From contig NAJO01000134.1 of assembly GCA_002077065.1 (NCBI GenBank), positions 1-15,547 on the forward strand: a stretch of DNA of 15,547 bases, read 5' to 3'. This DNA is from Cryoendolithus antarcticus. Its lineage: Eukaryota; Ascomycota; Dothideomycetes; Cladosporiales; Cladosporiaceae. Positions 7,644 through 15,547 of the stretch are shown in pieces. The position numbers and the translations under genes were made by a program. The notes beneath the pieces were generated by a model. That model saw only the letters and a program-made list of their open reading frames with translations, was not told the DNA's origin and did no database searches. The first letter of the stretch is position 1, and each line of letters begins with the position of its first letter.

Positions 7644-9455
7644 AACTCGCTATGCACTCGGCCAATGACACGCCATTATGAAAGTGATCTCTTTCGACTT
7701 ATATGAAGTCAGTGTGCCTACATCGTAATATAGAACCATCAGTCAAGCTGCAATTGGTAGAGAAGAACCATGCTAATTAACATCCATGTTGTAAGGTTAT
7801 CTGAGCTATTACTCGGCCTAAGGTATACTCCTACCGTATACCTATAGTAAAGCGAGTGTCCATTTTATCTGTAGGTCTAGTAGAGATCTAGCAAGACTGT
7901 GTTAGGCTTTTTAACTAGCCTAGAACATGCCTTGGGCGGGACTATCTAGAAGCGGGTTTAACTGCCTTCACTAAGAATAGACGCAAGGGCAAGCATGGCG
8001 TGGCTACCGATTTCAAGCTAGCGACGTCATAGGACAAGCTCTTATGCTCTTATATAAGGGCAAGATGGTTGCACCTTGATAACATACAGCGCAAGGCGGC
8101 TCGTACTTGGAAGTCACCTACCCCATGTTACGACTGTTTCGTCGCAGTATCCATAAAAGTCGCCTAGCTCGTCTAGCTCCTTCCCAGTAAACTCCGTAGG
8201 CGTCCAACTACCTCGCTCAACTTGCTTGACTCCTTTGCCCTCCTACGCACACGCTCGTGCTTAGTCGACAATTCTAATTCGTCACGGACGACACATCTGT
8301 CATATTCTATTACAGCGAGGTTCCCAGGGTCGATGGAGCGTCTTTAATGCGACGTAATTGGCAAGGATGCGTCCAGCTTTGGCCAACTGCACAATCGGCG
8401 CCCCCTGGGACCGCATGGTCGGCCGTCATGCCCTCCATCTGCAGCGGCCTTGGTGCTCGGATCGGGGAAATGTTACTCCGCCTGTCTTAAGGCTTTTGGA
8501 ACACCCAATACGACAATCCGGTCATCTCAATGCGACCGCACGAGTACCTCCGCGTTCGCGCAAGTCCGATCACTTTTTAACTTCGGCACCCGACGCAGTA
8601 ATCTACGCAGAAGACACGCTACAACGTCGCTGCATTTCTGATCGATCACAGAGTCACCTGTAATACATCTGCAAGGCTTGGCGACGACATGTGAAGGTTG
8701 TGAACGTCGTAAATGACGGCGATTGGAGCTTCTGTGCCAAGGCGATCAGATAGACATCATCGTGGAGATCTAATCACGACATCGCGGTCACGCGGAACGA
8801 AGATAGAAGCGCCACCTCACGGAAACTTACTCTGCGTCGTCTTCGTACGAACCGCGCGATTCGGTACACACAAGACTTACCAAGCCCTAGTTTATTGACC
8901 GACATTTGTACTGAAGTAGGTAGCTTCTCCACAACTGGCTCATAGTCATTTGATGTCATAGTGCAGTCGTCTGGAAACATTGACTTGCCAAAGATCGCGA
9001 CGTTTACTGACGCTCAGCTCTAAGACCCGCGTGGCTATACATCTGGCAGCAGAGCTCGCCGTGCCAGTCTCGTCTGCCTTCCTTCTGTATGATTTAACCC
9101 ACTGCCATTGCTGTCCTTGTGTTCGAAGTCGGCCGACGACTCCTTGCGCCGCAGCATGGCCAGTACGCCGGTGGTACGCAGCGGTCTGAACGACTACACC
9201 ACAACACCGTCGATTCGATGCACTGCAGCCTGGATTGAAGACGCGGCTTACACGTGAAGACACCTCGTAAGGTTATCACGGAACGGAGCACTCTAACGTA
9301 TTGAGTAATGCTTTGCAAAGTATGCTACTGATGTAGATGTCGGACGATATATTATGTACTAGAACCGTATACGTACCACCGCATGTGTATCTCATCCAAT
9401 CCCTCTCGATTCAGTCAATCGGCCGTACAGAAATCTATCATTCAGAAGACGCCCA
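7644..9455. other. Large gene-poor interval with small inverted and tandem repeats
   Basis: No convincing gene was found in 1.8 kb. Part of it (7644-8350) is AT-richer and dense in stops in all frames. It carries a hairpin with GGTATAC/GTATACC arms at 7822-7842, another with TAGGCT/AGCCTA at 7903-7922, and a perfect 8-base tandem repeat at 8038-8053. Between 8358 and 8663 two plus-strand frames overlap (101 and 63 codons), and between 8946 and 9318 frames on both strands overlap (up to 105 codons). None shows motifs or splice-supported continuity. The region could contain very old transposon remains, but nothing recognisable is left. Confidence 0.35.
7811..7857. repeat. Imperfect palindrome
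   Basis: ACTCG (7811-7815) and CGAGT (7853-7857) enclose the perfect inverted pair GGTATAC (7822-7828) and GTATACC (7836-7842) around a 7-base loop. The segments between the outer and inner pairs differ in length (6 and 10 bases). It could be a hairpin or a protein-binding dyad in intergenic DNA. No adjacent gene gives it a function. Confidence 0.35.
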
Positions 9456-10481
9456 ATGCATCGAGATAGAATGGAGGAAAGCTCTCGTCTCACCAAAATT
9501 TACAATAGATTCCCAAGGTTTGCGATTCTCAATAGCAAATCTCGGAGCAGAGAGTTCCAGCACGACATCATCTTCGCGCTTTGCTGCGTTCAAGCTGTAA
9601 CGATAGTAGTGACATTCTGCATGTGGTACTACACAGGGCGGGAAGGGCGCATTTTGGATATCACACTGCTGGTTTGTCTCATCTATATGCGAACCATGCA
9701 CTCCTATACTAAGAGTGTGTCTAGAATCCAAACGCAACGTATAACAAAACAAGGACATTACAAAGGTCCTTTGGCAATTGGACTACAGGTACCTCAACGA
9801 CGGACCGAGCTCGCAACGTCAGCGCGGCAGACCCATCGCTATCTACACTGCCTTCTTTCGATATTGACATCAAGGCGTCGGAAGTCTGTATCACTTCGCC
9901 TACGCTCACAGGGTGCAACCCGTTGAGATGCGACGAGATCCTCCAGGCTAGTTTCTGGATCCTCGCAAGCGCCACAGCAATAAACCTCTGCCTAATGAGT
10001 AGTTGGGGCTGTGTACAGCTTGGATGCACAAACGATGCTAAGCTAAGCAGAGCGTGGTACGTTGCAAATGCGGTCGCTTGGAGTCTGCTGTTTTTAGCTA
10101 CAACACTGTTCCTAACTTTGACAATAATGGCGGCCGTGCTCGAACGATTAGCAACATCAGCTCGTCATAGTAGCTTTTCTAGGGGTCCAGCATGTAGGTG
10201 GTATTATGTAGGTATCCTACAAAGCGCGATATCTAGCGTCCTTCGGCAAGCAGTGCGGCACCATAAGCACGTCAGCGTTTGTTTTTCGTGTGGTAGAGGA
10301 CCTAAAGTGCAAATGGTATGCTGCACTTGTACTGTTGGGCGTACTGTCCAGCATACCTCGGAAGGTAATGTGGCTATTTAGCGCGGAAGTGATCGCAGTT
10401 CGTACAGCAAGGACGACCGTTGCTATAGCTTATCTACTCGCGTTTCTATTTTGGCACTACGATACAAGGCAGATTGCGTAG
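9456..10481 (+). CDS. Polytopic membrane glycoprotein, unknown family (spliced)
   Basis: The model has three exons: 9456-9671; a 53-base intron 9672-9724 (GTTTGT donor, ATACTAAG branch, GTCTAG acceptor); an exon from 9725; a 43- or 46-base intron; and a last exon ending at 10481. The product is 309 or 308 residues. A cytoplasmic N-terminus leads into TM1 (about 38-58). A loop of about 85 residues follows, with four N-glycosylation sequons (N75, N79, N90, N103) and Cys127, Cys136 and Cys141. TM2 (about 146-166) and TM3 (about 180-205) come next, then two hydrophobic segments near the C-terminus. The sequons fall in the loop predicted to be luminal or extracellular, and they appear only after the intron is removed, which supports the model. 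The layout of one TM, a large ectoloop and a TM cluster recalls the SUR7/PalI group in outline only; I do not see its signature. Met at 9471 is an alternative start. Confidence 0.55.
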
Positions 10482-10952
10482 TGATAGTAGAAGCTAATTC
10501 ATCGCGCATATCCTGGTCTTCCATGTCTTCGTCATCGTCTAGCTCGGACGTTGTAGCATGCGGAGGCGTAGGAATCCGACTCCACAGAGTGTATTAGTAT
10601 ATTCAAGATGACTAGACCTTTACAGTGCTCGGGAGTCTAGGTATGTCGGGCGAGCTACTACGGAGCCTTGCGCGTGCAAGAGGATCTAAGTTGGCCGATA
10701 TATCTTTCGGGCTCACCACCCAAATATCGCTAAGTGAGGTAAGATCTCACATCAAAAGTTACCCCTAGGTGGCCTAGATTGACCCTGGATGTTGCTAAGT
10801 CTAAGCCCTCTCACCTAAATACGGCAAGATATGAACCCCTGTATGCGATACCCCCAGATTACGGCACTTCTACCTGAAGTTACATTGGGCATATTGCTAC
10901 AGAGAGGAATTGCTGTAGGCTATGTGCGTGTATTTACACGCTAGCGGAGTAT
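10482..10952. other. Intergenic, no gene seen
   Basis: No open frame of note on either strand. There is a short dyad, GTGAG/CTCAC, with a 7-base spacer near 10736-10752. I see nothing else to annotate. It probably contains the 3' region of the membrane-protein gene. Confidence 0.4.
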
Positions 10953-11285
10953 ATGCTGTGCGCCGTGCGTGCTTCACCTGCACGAACGAGAAACACGCCG
11001 AAGGAAGATTTGCCGTGGTTAGCGGAGAAAGACGAACATGAGCGATTAAGAGTGCAACGGGCGAAGTGGCCTCCACACTGTGGGTGCCACTTGAAACTCC
11101 GCACGCATGTTTGCAACCAACTTTGGACGAGAAAGACGTAGTGTAGTCGCCTATGCTCGCTTCCCGAGTCCATGCAGCCCGGCCAACGAAGAAGCTACAT
11201 GTACGCACCGGATCGTGCTAACGTTAATTTCGCTCAAAGCGTGTGTTCGAGTGCGTGCATGTGAGATACCTACGGCGCACAGCAT
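10953..11285. repeat. Segment bounded by diverged inverted repeats (possible MITE or foldback remnant)
   Basis: ATGCTGTGCGCCGT at 10953-10966 recurs exactly, in inverse orientation, at 11272-11285. The similarity continues inward for at least about 25-45 bases at roughly 65% identity, including the shared core TCACxTGCACG. A weak match (CGGAxTA) also lies just outside both ends. The enclosed segment is 333 bases. This fits the terminal inverted repeats of a small non-autonomous DNA element, or an old inverted duplication. Both arms read outside-in encode a similar short peptide starting MLCAV and sharing the residues S, A, R, T and R at matching positions, with no gap. A clear target-site duplication is not visible. 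A 62-codon plus ORF and a 103-codon minus ORF inside are probably incidental. Confidence 0.5.
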
Positions 11286-11965
11286 CTATCCGAGATGTTC
11301 GCTGCATTGTTACCTCTTGTAAACGAGAGCGTGGCACCCATCTTATAATCCGGCGAAAACCCGGCCACTCATATTATAATGCTATTACTATGTGACATAT
11401 AGGGACTGGAGAGGTCATCAAATGTGATGCGATAACACGTTGGCATATGGTAGTGCGACTGCTTAAGTCACAAGTTATTCAATCCAGGGGTGCAGCTATA
11501 TCAATGTTCGATGTGAATGCTGGCTATGCAACAACTTAAGATCGCTACTTTTCTTGGCGCAAATTTATGAGACGACTGCCGCCCGTCAGGAGAGGGGAAA
11601 CAGAGCGTCGATAGCTTTGGGTAATCGGGGTCTATATCTTGCCTCGCTACTATGGCTGTGCGTGTCTGAACATGTCTCCGCATCGAATAATCGTATCTCA
11701 CCCGATCCCCACTTTACTAGAAGCACGTGTGCGATACGCTCAGCATAGCGCCCTGGATTTTTGAAATAGAATGCTTGATGAAATCATTATCACTATCATG
11801 TATGCAGCATCCGACAAGAACAGAGGCACAACATGACATATCAGCACAGAGAGAGGGAGTAGTTGCAACATAACATGGCGAGGAAGCTCTTGCTCTATGT
11901 TCGGTACTCAATTGGTTGAACAGGGTCGAGAGTAAGTACTAAACTGAAGGGCTCGTTTGTGAAAG
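11286..11965. other. Intergenic, no clear gene
   Basis: AT-rich stretches near 11341-11400 contain two copies of TATAAT-like sequence flanking a GC-rich CCGG pair (about 11342-11381), a weak dyad. Open frames at 11501-11748 on both strands and at 11717-11911 on the minus strand are 64-66 codons long and show no motif. I see no supported feature. Confidence 0.3.
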
Positions 11966-12178
11966 ATGCGACGCGAATTGAGACAAACTCGCTATTTGTC
12001 ATCCGCCGCTTCGCCTGAGCTCGCTTCCGCTCCTACACAGCCCCCTATAGCAGGTACAGACGAGAACACAGAAGCCGCCAAGCCTAAGTCCCCAATTCTG
12101 CCTGATAGGAGAACATCCGGCGGCTTGTCGAGCTCGGTGAACAGCACGATTTGCAAGCAGCTCACTTGTAGTAACTAG
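11966..12178 (+). CDS. Small ORF, Pro/Ser/Ala-rich, possible first exon
   Basis: A 70-residue frame starts at an ATG directly preceded by an in-frame TGA. The N-terminus, MRRELRQTRYLSSAAS, is Arg-rich, lacks acidic residues apart from one Glu and contains RYLSS, the general look of a mitochondrial presequence. It is followed by a Pro/Ala/Ser/Thr-rich segment and a short Cys-containing end. No family is recognised. It could be a small protein, the first exon of a gene whose other exons I cannot find before the kinase at 12899, or chance. Its amino-acid composition is more protein-like than that of other ORFs of this size in the window. Confidence 0.25.
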   Translation: MRRELRQTRYLSSAASPELASAPTQPPIAGTDENTEAAKPKSPILPDRRTSGGLSSSVNSTICKQLTCSN

Positions 12179-12898
12179 GTAGACTACTTCCTACATAGAC
12201 AATCTCGTACGATACTCCGATTAACGGGTAAGTACGGAGACATGCTTCGTATAGAGTAGATTGTAAGGATGGAAACAGTAGAAGACCCTTGTATTTAGGA
12301 GTTAATGGTGGCAAGCACTCAGAGTTCGGCCGATATCCATATTAGAGAACCCACCCCTTAACGAAAGACATTTTCTTGCTATGGAAATTTAGAGTTCACA
12401 ACCAACACATTACATTACCTTGTATATCGTGTCGATCCCAAGCGAGCATCTCAACTAGATTATATTATTAATAAGGCGCAGTAAGATTTCAGAATTCCTG
12501 CCCTTCAGCACAGCTCCGACTAGCGGAGGTATGAGCTTCCCCAAGGCTAGCTTGACCTATGCGACGTTCACTCACGGGTATATCGAATGCGTATTACATA
12601 CTCAAGAGAGATCTTGGAGCTCCGGACGAGGAGCTCGGTGTTGCCCAGCGGTATCGTAACTTAGCAAGATGTTGGACTTCGTAATGGACTTCGTAAGTAC
12701 AGGTGAATTCGTGATCGTTTCGGTGCTAGGAAGATTTGTCGTGTATTTATCAAGACCCCAGCCATGTATTAATAGATGTGCTTTATTACTTCGAGTATAG
12801 ACCTGTTGCCAGATCCATATACAGCGAAATCTATACTGCGTCCTGTTATAATGGTACCATAGGGCTATAGTCCTTTCTGACAGCTCGAGTGTACGACT
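12179..12898. other. AT-rich upstream region of the kinase gene
   Basis: No gene was found. A 101-codon minus-strand frame (12602-12907) has no ATG, since its first codon is GTG, and overlaps the kinase start, so I read it as chance. The region contains a perfect 12-base tandem duplication at 12673-12696 and probably holds the kinase promoter. No clear TATA box at a usual distance was identified. Confidence 0.35.
12673..12696 (+). repeat. Perfect 12-base tandem duplication
   Basis: TGGACTTCGTAA occurs twice back to back (12673-12684 and 12685-12696), about 200 bases upstream of the kinase start. Two exact copies with no decay suggest a recent slippage or repair event. Confidence 0.6.
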
Positions 12899-14332
12899 AT
12901 GGACCACCTACCACATTGTCTACGATGCACCTCAACACTAAGACGAGGGGAATACATACTGGAAGAAGATCTTTGGGAACTAAGAGAGCTAGGGAGCGGT
13001 GGCAATGGCCAGGTGTATGAGGCATTCTGCAAATCAACGGGCTGCGCCCACGCGGCAAAGTTTTTTACTACTACGCAGGGCCGACCATACGAAGTCGACC
13101 TAATGGAGCATTACAGGTGTAGACTTGGGGATAAATTTCCACGAATATTAGGTATAGGCATGTCTCGACATGAAGTCGGAACTGGAATGGTAGGCATATG
13201 CACTTACGTCATAGTACTAGAGCTCTTAGATGAGACTCTGCATGATGTTCTGGATCTCGAGACAAGATCTCCTCGGGCGGCTGCGCTTCTCTCGAAGCCA
13301 ACCTTTGTCGTAGAAGTAGCAAGGAATCTGCTGCTAGCGCTACAAGGTGAGTGACGAGAGTGCACTACATAAGAAACACATTCTAACACGGCTCCACGAC
13401 TAGATCTACAGGAGCATAGGATATGTCACGGTGATATAAAGCCTGATAACATCATGCTCAATTACTACGCGAATGGTTCCTACAAGCTAAAGCTCATCGA
13501 TTTTAGTAATGCCTCTATGGTGGATGACCCACGTACAGTCCGTGGTACACTAGGTTACCTACCACCCGAAGAAGTCTTCGACAAGAACGCCAATCACATC
13601 TATAGCGATATGTTCGCTCTGGCTCTTACTATACTCCAAATCATGAACGAGGGACCGTTCCTCCCTGAAAGCCTAATCAAGGCGTACGAAACGGAGCAAA
13701 CAGACACTCTCTGTGACGAACGCAAGTTTTTCGCTAAAGTCTACCATCTCGTGATCCTAAGCTGTCTCATAGCTCGGAAGCAGGTATGGCAAAGTAGAAT
13801 TTTGCAGAAATATGTACAACCTCAGAATCGCGTCCAAGGCCATAAGGTGCGAACAGGAGTACTAAAATACTTCAATAATGCGGAGGAAGAGATTGCAGCA
13901 ATGCTTGTGAGGAGAGTGACCACTTATAGGTTCAGAATACAAGCTTACACGTCTTGGTAGGTGAAAGTGAAGCGAGTATCGATTGGCCATGGACGTGGTG
14001 TAGTTTCTTTCCTAAGACGACTCCTGGTGGACAGCGAATCACGCCCGTCGGCACAGAGTATGTTACAGCACCCATGGGTCGTACAAAGATTTAATAAACG
14101 ACGGCGTCTATGCAATCGTGTTACAAAATCTGAATTCCAGGACTCTATTGGAAGCCATTCACTTCGCTCTCATGAACAGCTTGCTAGAAGAGTGATCAGG
14201 GATAAACTAGCGATGTCGATTGCGTCTGCGAGGATACACGATAAAGACCGGGTTAGCCTGAAGCTTCGCGATGGGAGAGTTCTGCAACTTACAACCAATC
14301 TGGACGGAATGCTAGGACGCCGGCAGATGTGA
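12899..14332 (+). CDS. Serine/threonine-type protein kinase, non-RD, three exons
   Basis: The spliced protein has 440 residues: exons 12899-13346, 13404-13906 and 13961-14332. Intron 1 (57 bases) has GTGAGT, a TTCTAAC branch site and GACTAG. Intron 2 (54 bases) has GTGAGG, GCTTAC and GGTAG. Kinase motifs in order: Gly-rich loop GSGGNG (32-37), AAK with the ATP-binding Lys54, helix-C Glu candidates E65/E70, hydrophobic segment VIVLELL (104-110), catalytic loop HGDIKPDN (158-165), DFS in place of DFG (182-184), GTLGYLPPE (197-205, APE equivalent), D218 of helix F, and SRP with R345 of subdomain XI. Catalytic residues are present, so activity is likely. The loop is HGD, hence non-RD, suggesting regulation other than by activation-loop phosphorylation of the classic kind. 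A segment of about 85 residues (about 235-325) between helix F and subdomain XI is poorly typical. A basic tail (KRRR) of about 75 residues follows the domain. Subfamily not recognised. Confidence 0.85.
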
Positions 14333-15032
14333 ACTTAAGTCAGGTGACTTTCCTGGTCGTACAGTGTAGCTATCTAGACTCGCTGAGCATTTGGGGAGCG
14401 TGTTGATTGCTACTCGTACACCCCGAACCTACAAAGTGGAGGCCTATAATGTTTGGCGCCCTTGATCCGCGGATCATGGACGGTACATTCGCCACATTAC
14501 CGCTCTAAAAGATCAGTTTCGTAAGTTTCGTGAGTTCTACGGTTAGGCGAAGTAGGGTCGCTTACTTTGCGCACAGCGTCTGTTAGCTTCGTATTCGAGG
14601 CGTAATGTGTTTGCCAAGCAGACACTCCCTGCGCTTTGGCCACGATACCCGTGTATGAGTCCTAGGATGTCCTCGAAGCCCGTGCATTACACTCTTCGTT
14701 GTATGGGGAACCTCGAGAATCTGGTCCGGGTATTGCATGAACAGTGCCAAACGCTTCGCACGCGCACGGGGATTTTATTGAGAAACTGCCAAGGCAACTG
14801 CTTGGGAAGACTATCTCGACGTTGACGTATGCGTCATAAACCACTTAATTAGATACAGCGTAATCTATCGTATAAGCGGTGTGACGAACGGGCAACAACC
14901 TCGGCCGAAAGTCCGATCAACAAGGTCTCCCAACCGCTGATCCCCGAATCCATAGACCCCGAGGTGCAAACCGTGGGAATCATCATCCACCTCCCCACCT
15001 TTATCGTGAGCGACCACGGGTAAATCTCGATC
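14333..15032. other. Intergenic, no supported gene
   Basis: A plus-strand frame of 72 codons (14607-14825) starts at GTG, has internal Met codons and shows no domain. A minus-strand frame of 60 codons overlaps it. A further plus-strand stretch at about 14890-15020 is protein-like (hydrophobic IIIHLPTFIV) and ends in a GTAAAT donor-like site at 15020, but no consistent splice to the downstream gene could be built. On the minus strand 14849-15187 is open (112 codons) and overlaps the gene called at 15033. Confidence 0.3.
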
Positions 15033-15511
15033 ATGTTCAAAGCCGTGTTCGCAACCATACTAGTCCATTCTGTTACACAGACATCTTGTTTGCCTGTTGT
15101 GGATGCGCTGCCATATACGGCCCAATCAGTCCGCTGTGTGACGACTGGAGACAATATCGGTATCGTGTACGTTTGGGCTAGAAGCACGCCCCTAATTCTG
15201 CTAAATGCTTACACAGGCTTGAAGCGGTCACATGTAGGGATGCACTGACGTTCAATTATCCTCGTTTTCTGCCTATAACACTCTCCGCTGTGCCGCACAC
15301 GTATGAGGGCATGCAATATGGCTATCTCAGCATGCCACATGCTCTTGGGGACGTTTCTGAGATTTTGCAATGGTCAGTAATTGTTCTGATTGGTATACAA
15401 TGCCTTACCGTTCATACGCAACGCAAGGCCGAAGCGACTGAGTCGTGTAGCACTTTACTGATCACAGGAGGCTACAAAGATCCAGTAGCGTTCATGAGCC
15501 AACAGGCATGA
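15033..15511 (+). CDS. Probable small single-pass membrane protein with signal peptide (spliced)
   Basis: Exon 15033-15166, a 50-base intron 15167-15216 (GTACGT donor, TGCTAAAT branch-like site, TTACACAG acceptor) and exon 15217-15511 give 142 residues. The N-terminus, MFKAVFATILVHSVTQTSCL, resembles a signal peptide. A short Cys-containing ectodomain (C35, C51) follows, then one hydrophobic helix (about 94-110, ILQWSVIVLIGIQCLTV) followed by the basic HTQRK, the expected stop-transfer arrangement, and a cytoplasmic tail of about 28 residues. No family is recognised. Without splicing, the first frame ends at 15248 and the second has no ATG near its start, so the intron is what makes a sensible protein. 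A longer gene with 5' exons upstream, or the overlapping minus-strand frame, remains possible. Confidence 0.4.
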
Positions 15512-15547
15512 AACACGGATAGTGATCAATCCTGCCATGACCGAAGG

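Noticed and set aside
8358..8663. Two overlapping plus-strand frames of 101 and 63 codons
   Set aside because: There is no motif, no splice support and no codon bias. At least one must be spurious and probably both are.
8946..9318. Overlapping frames on both strands, up to 105 codons
   Set aside because: Several frames are open at once with Arg/Ala/Cys-rich products, typical of GC-richer non-coding DNA.
6447..11329. A 13-base direct repeat, TTGTAAACGAGAG, at 6447-6459 and 11317-11329
   Set aside because: One or two matches of this length are expected by chance in a window this size, and the flanks do not match.
12602..12907. 101-codon minus-strand frame upstream of the kinase
   Set aside because: It has no ATG, its first codon being GTG, and lies in AT-rich DNA overlapping the kinase start.
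14849..15187. 112-codon minus-strand frame
   Set aside because: It overlaps the spliced plus-strand model at 15033-15511, which has signal-peptide and TM logic. The minus frame shows no domain. The choice is not certain.

Overview
The window looks like nuclear DNA of a filamentous fungus, most likely an ascomycete. The evidence is protein-coding stretches broken by short GT..AG introns (about 43-70 bases) with CTRAY-like branch points, a Golgi-type OCH1-like glycosyltransferase, a Ser/Thr-rich secreted glycoprotein with a TATA box, and no operon layout. No rRNA, tRNA, CRISPR array, recognisable transposase or reverse transcriptase was seen. The organism is an inference; no species is claimed.

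Layout. (1) 1-1169: TATA box and an intronless gene for a secreted, N-glycosylatable, Ser/Thr-rich protein. (2) 1170-2753: no convincing gene. (3) 2754-3789: OCH1/Gly_transf_sug-family glycosyltransferase, complete once a 70-base intron is removed; the best-identified gene here. (4) 3790-5221: mostly empty, with fragments of coding character. (5) 5222-5742: probable two-exon gene of unknown family whose 5' end is unresolved. (6) 6330-6943: two- or three-exon coiled-coil protein of unknown function. It is convergent, with a 32-base 3' overlap, with a long minus-strand open frame (6912-7643). (7) 7644-9455: largely empty. (8) 9456-10481: probable multi-exon polytopic membrane protein with a heavily N-glycosylatable loop. 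(9) 10953-11285: a segment bounded by diverged inverted repeats. (10) 11966-12178: small ORF. (11) 12899-14332: a three-exon protein kinase with a non-RD catalytic loop. (12) 15033-15511: probable two-exon small membrane protein with a signal peptide.

The genes do not form an obvious pathway or biosynthetic cluster. Three or four products would enter or act in the secretory pathway (secreted glycoprotein, Golgi glycosyltransferase, polytopic glycoprotein, small single-pass protein). That is a thematic coincidence at most; nothing in the sequence shows they work together. The low gene density, several lineage-specific-looking small genes and the diverged inverted repeat suggest an accessory or fast-evolving region. 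The kinase and the polytopic membrane protein are the best candidates for something undescribed. All splice models were built by eye from reading frame and splice consensus and need transcript data.
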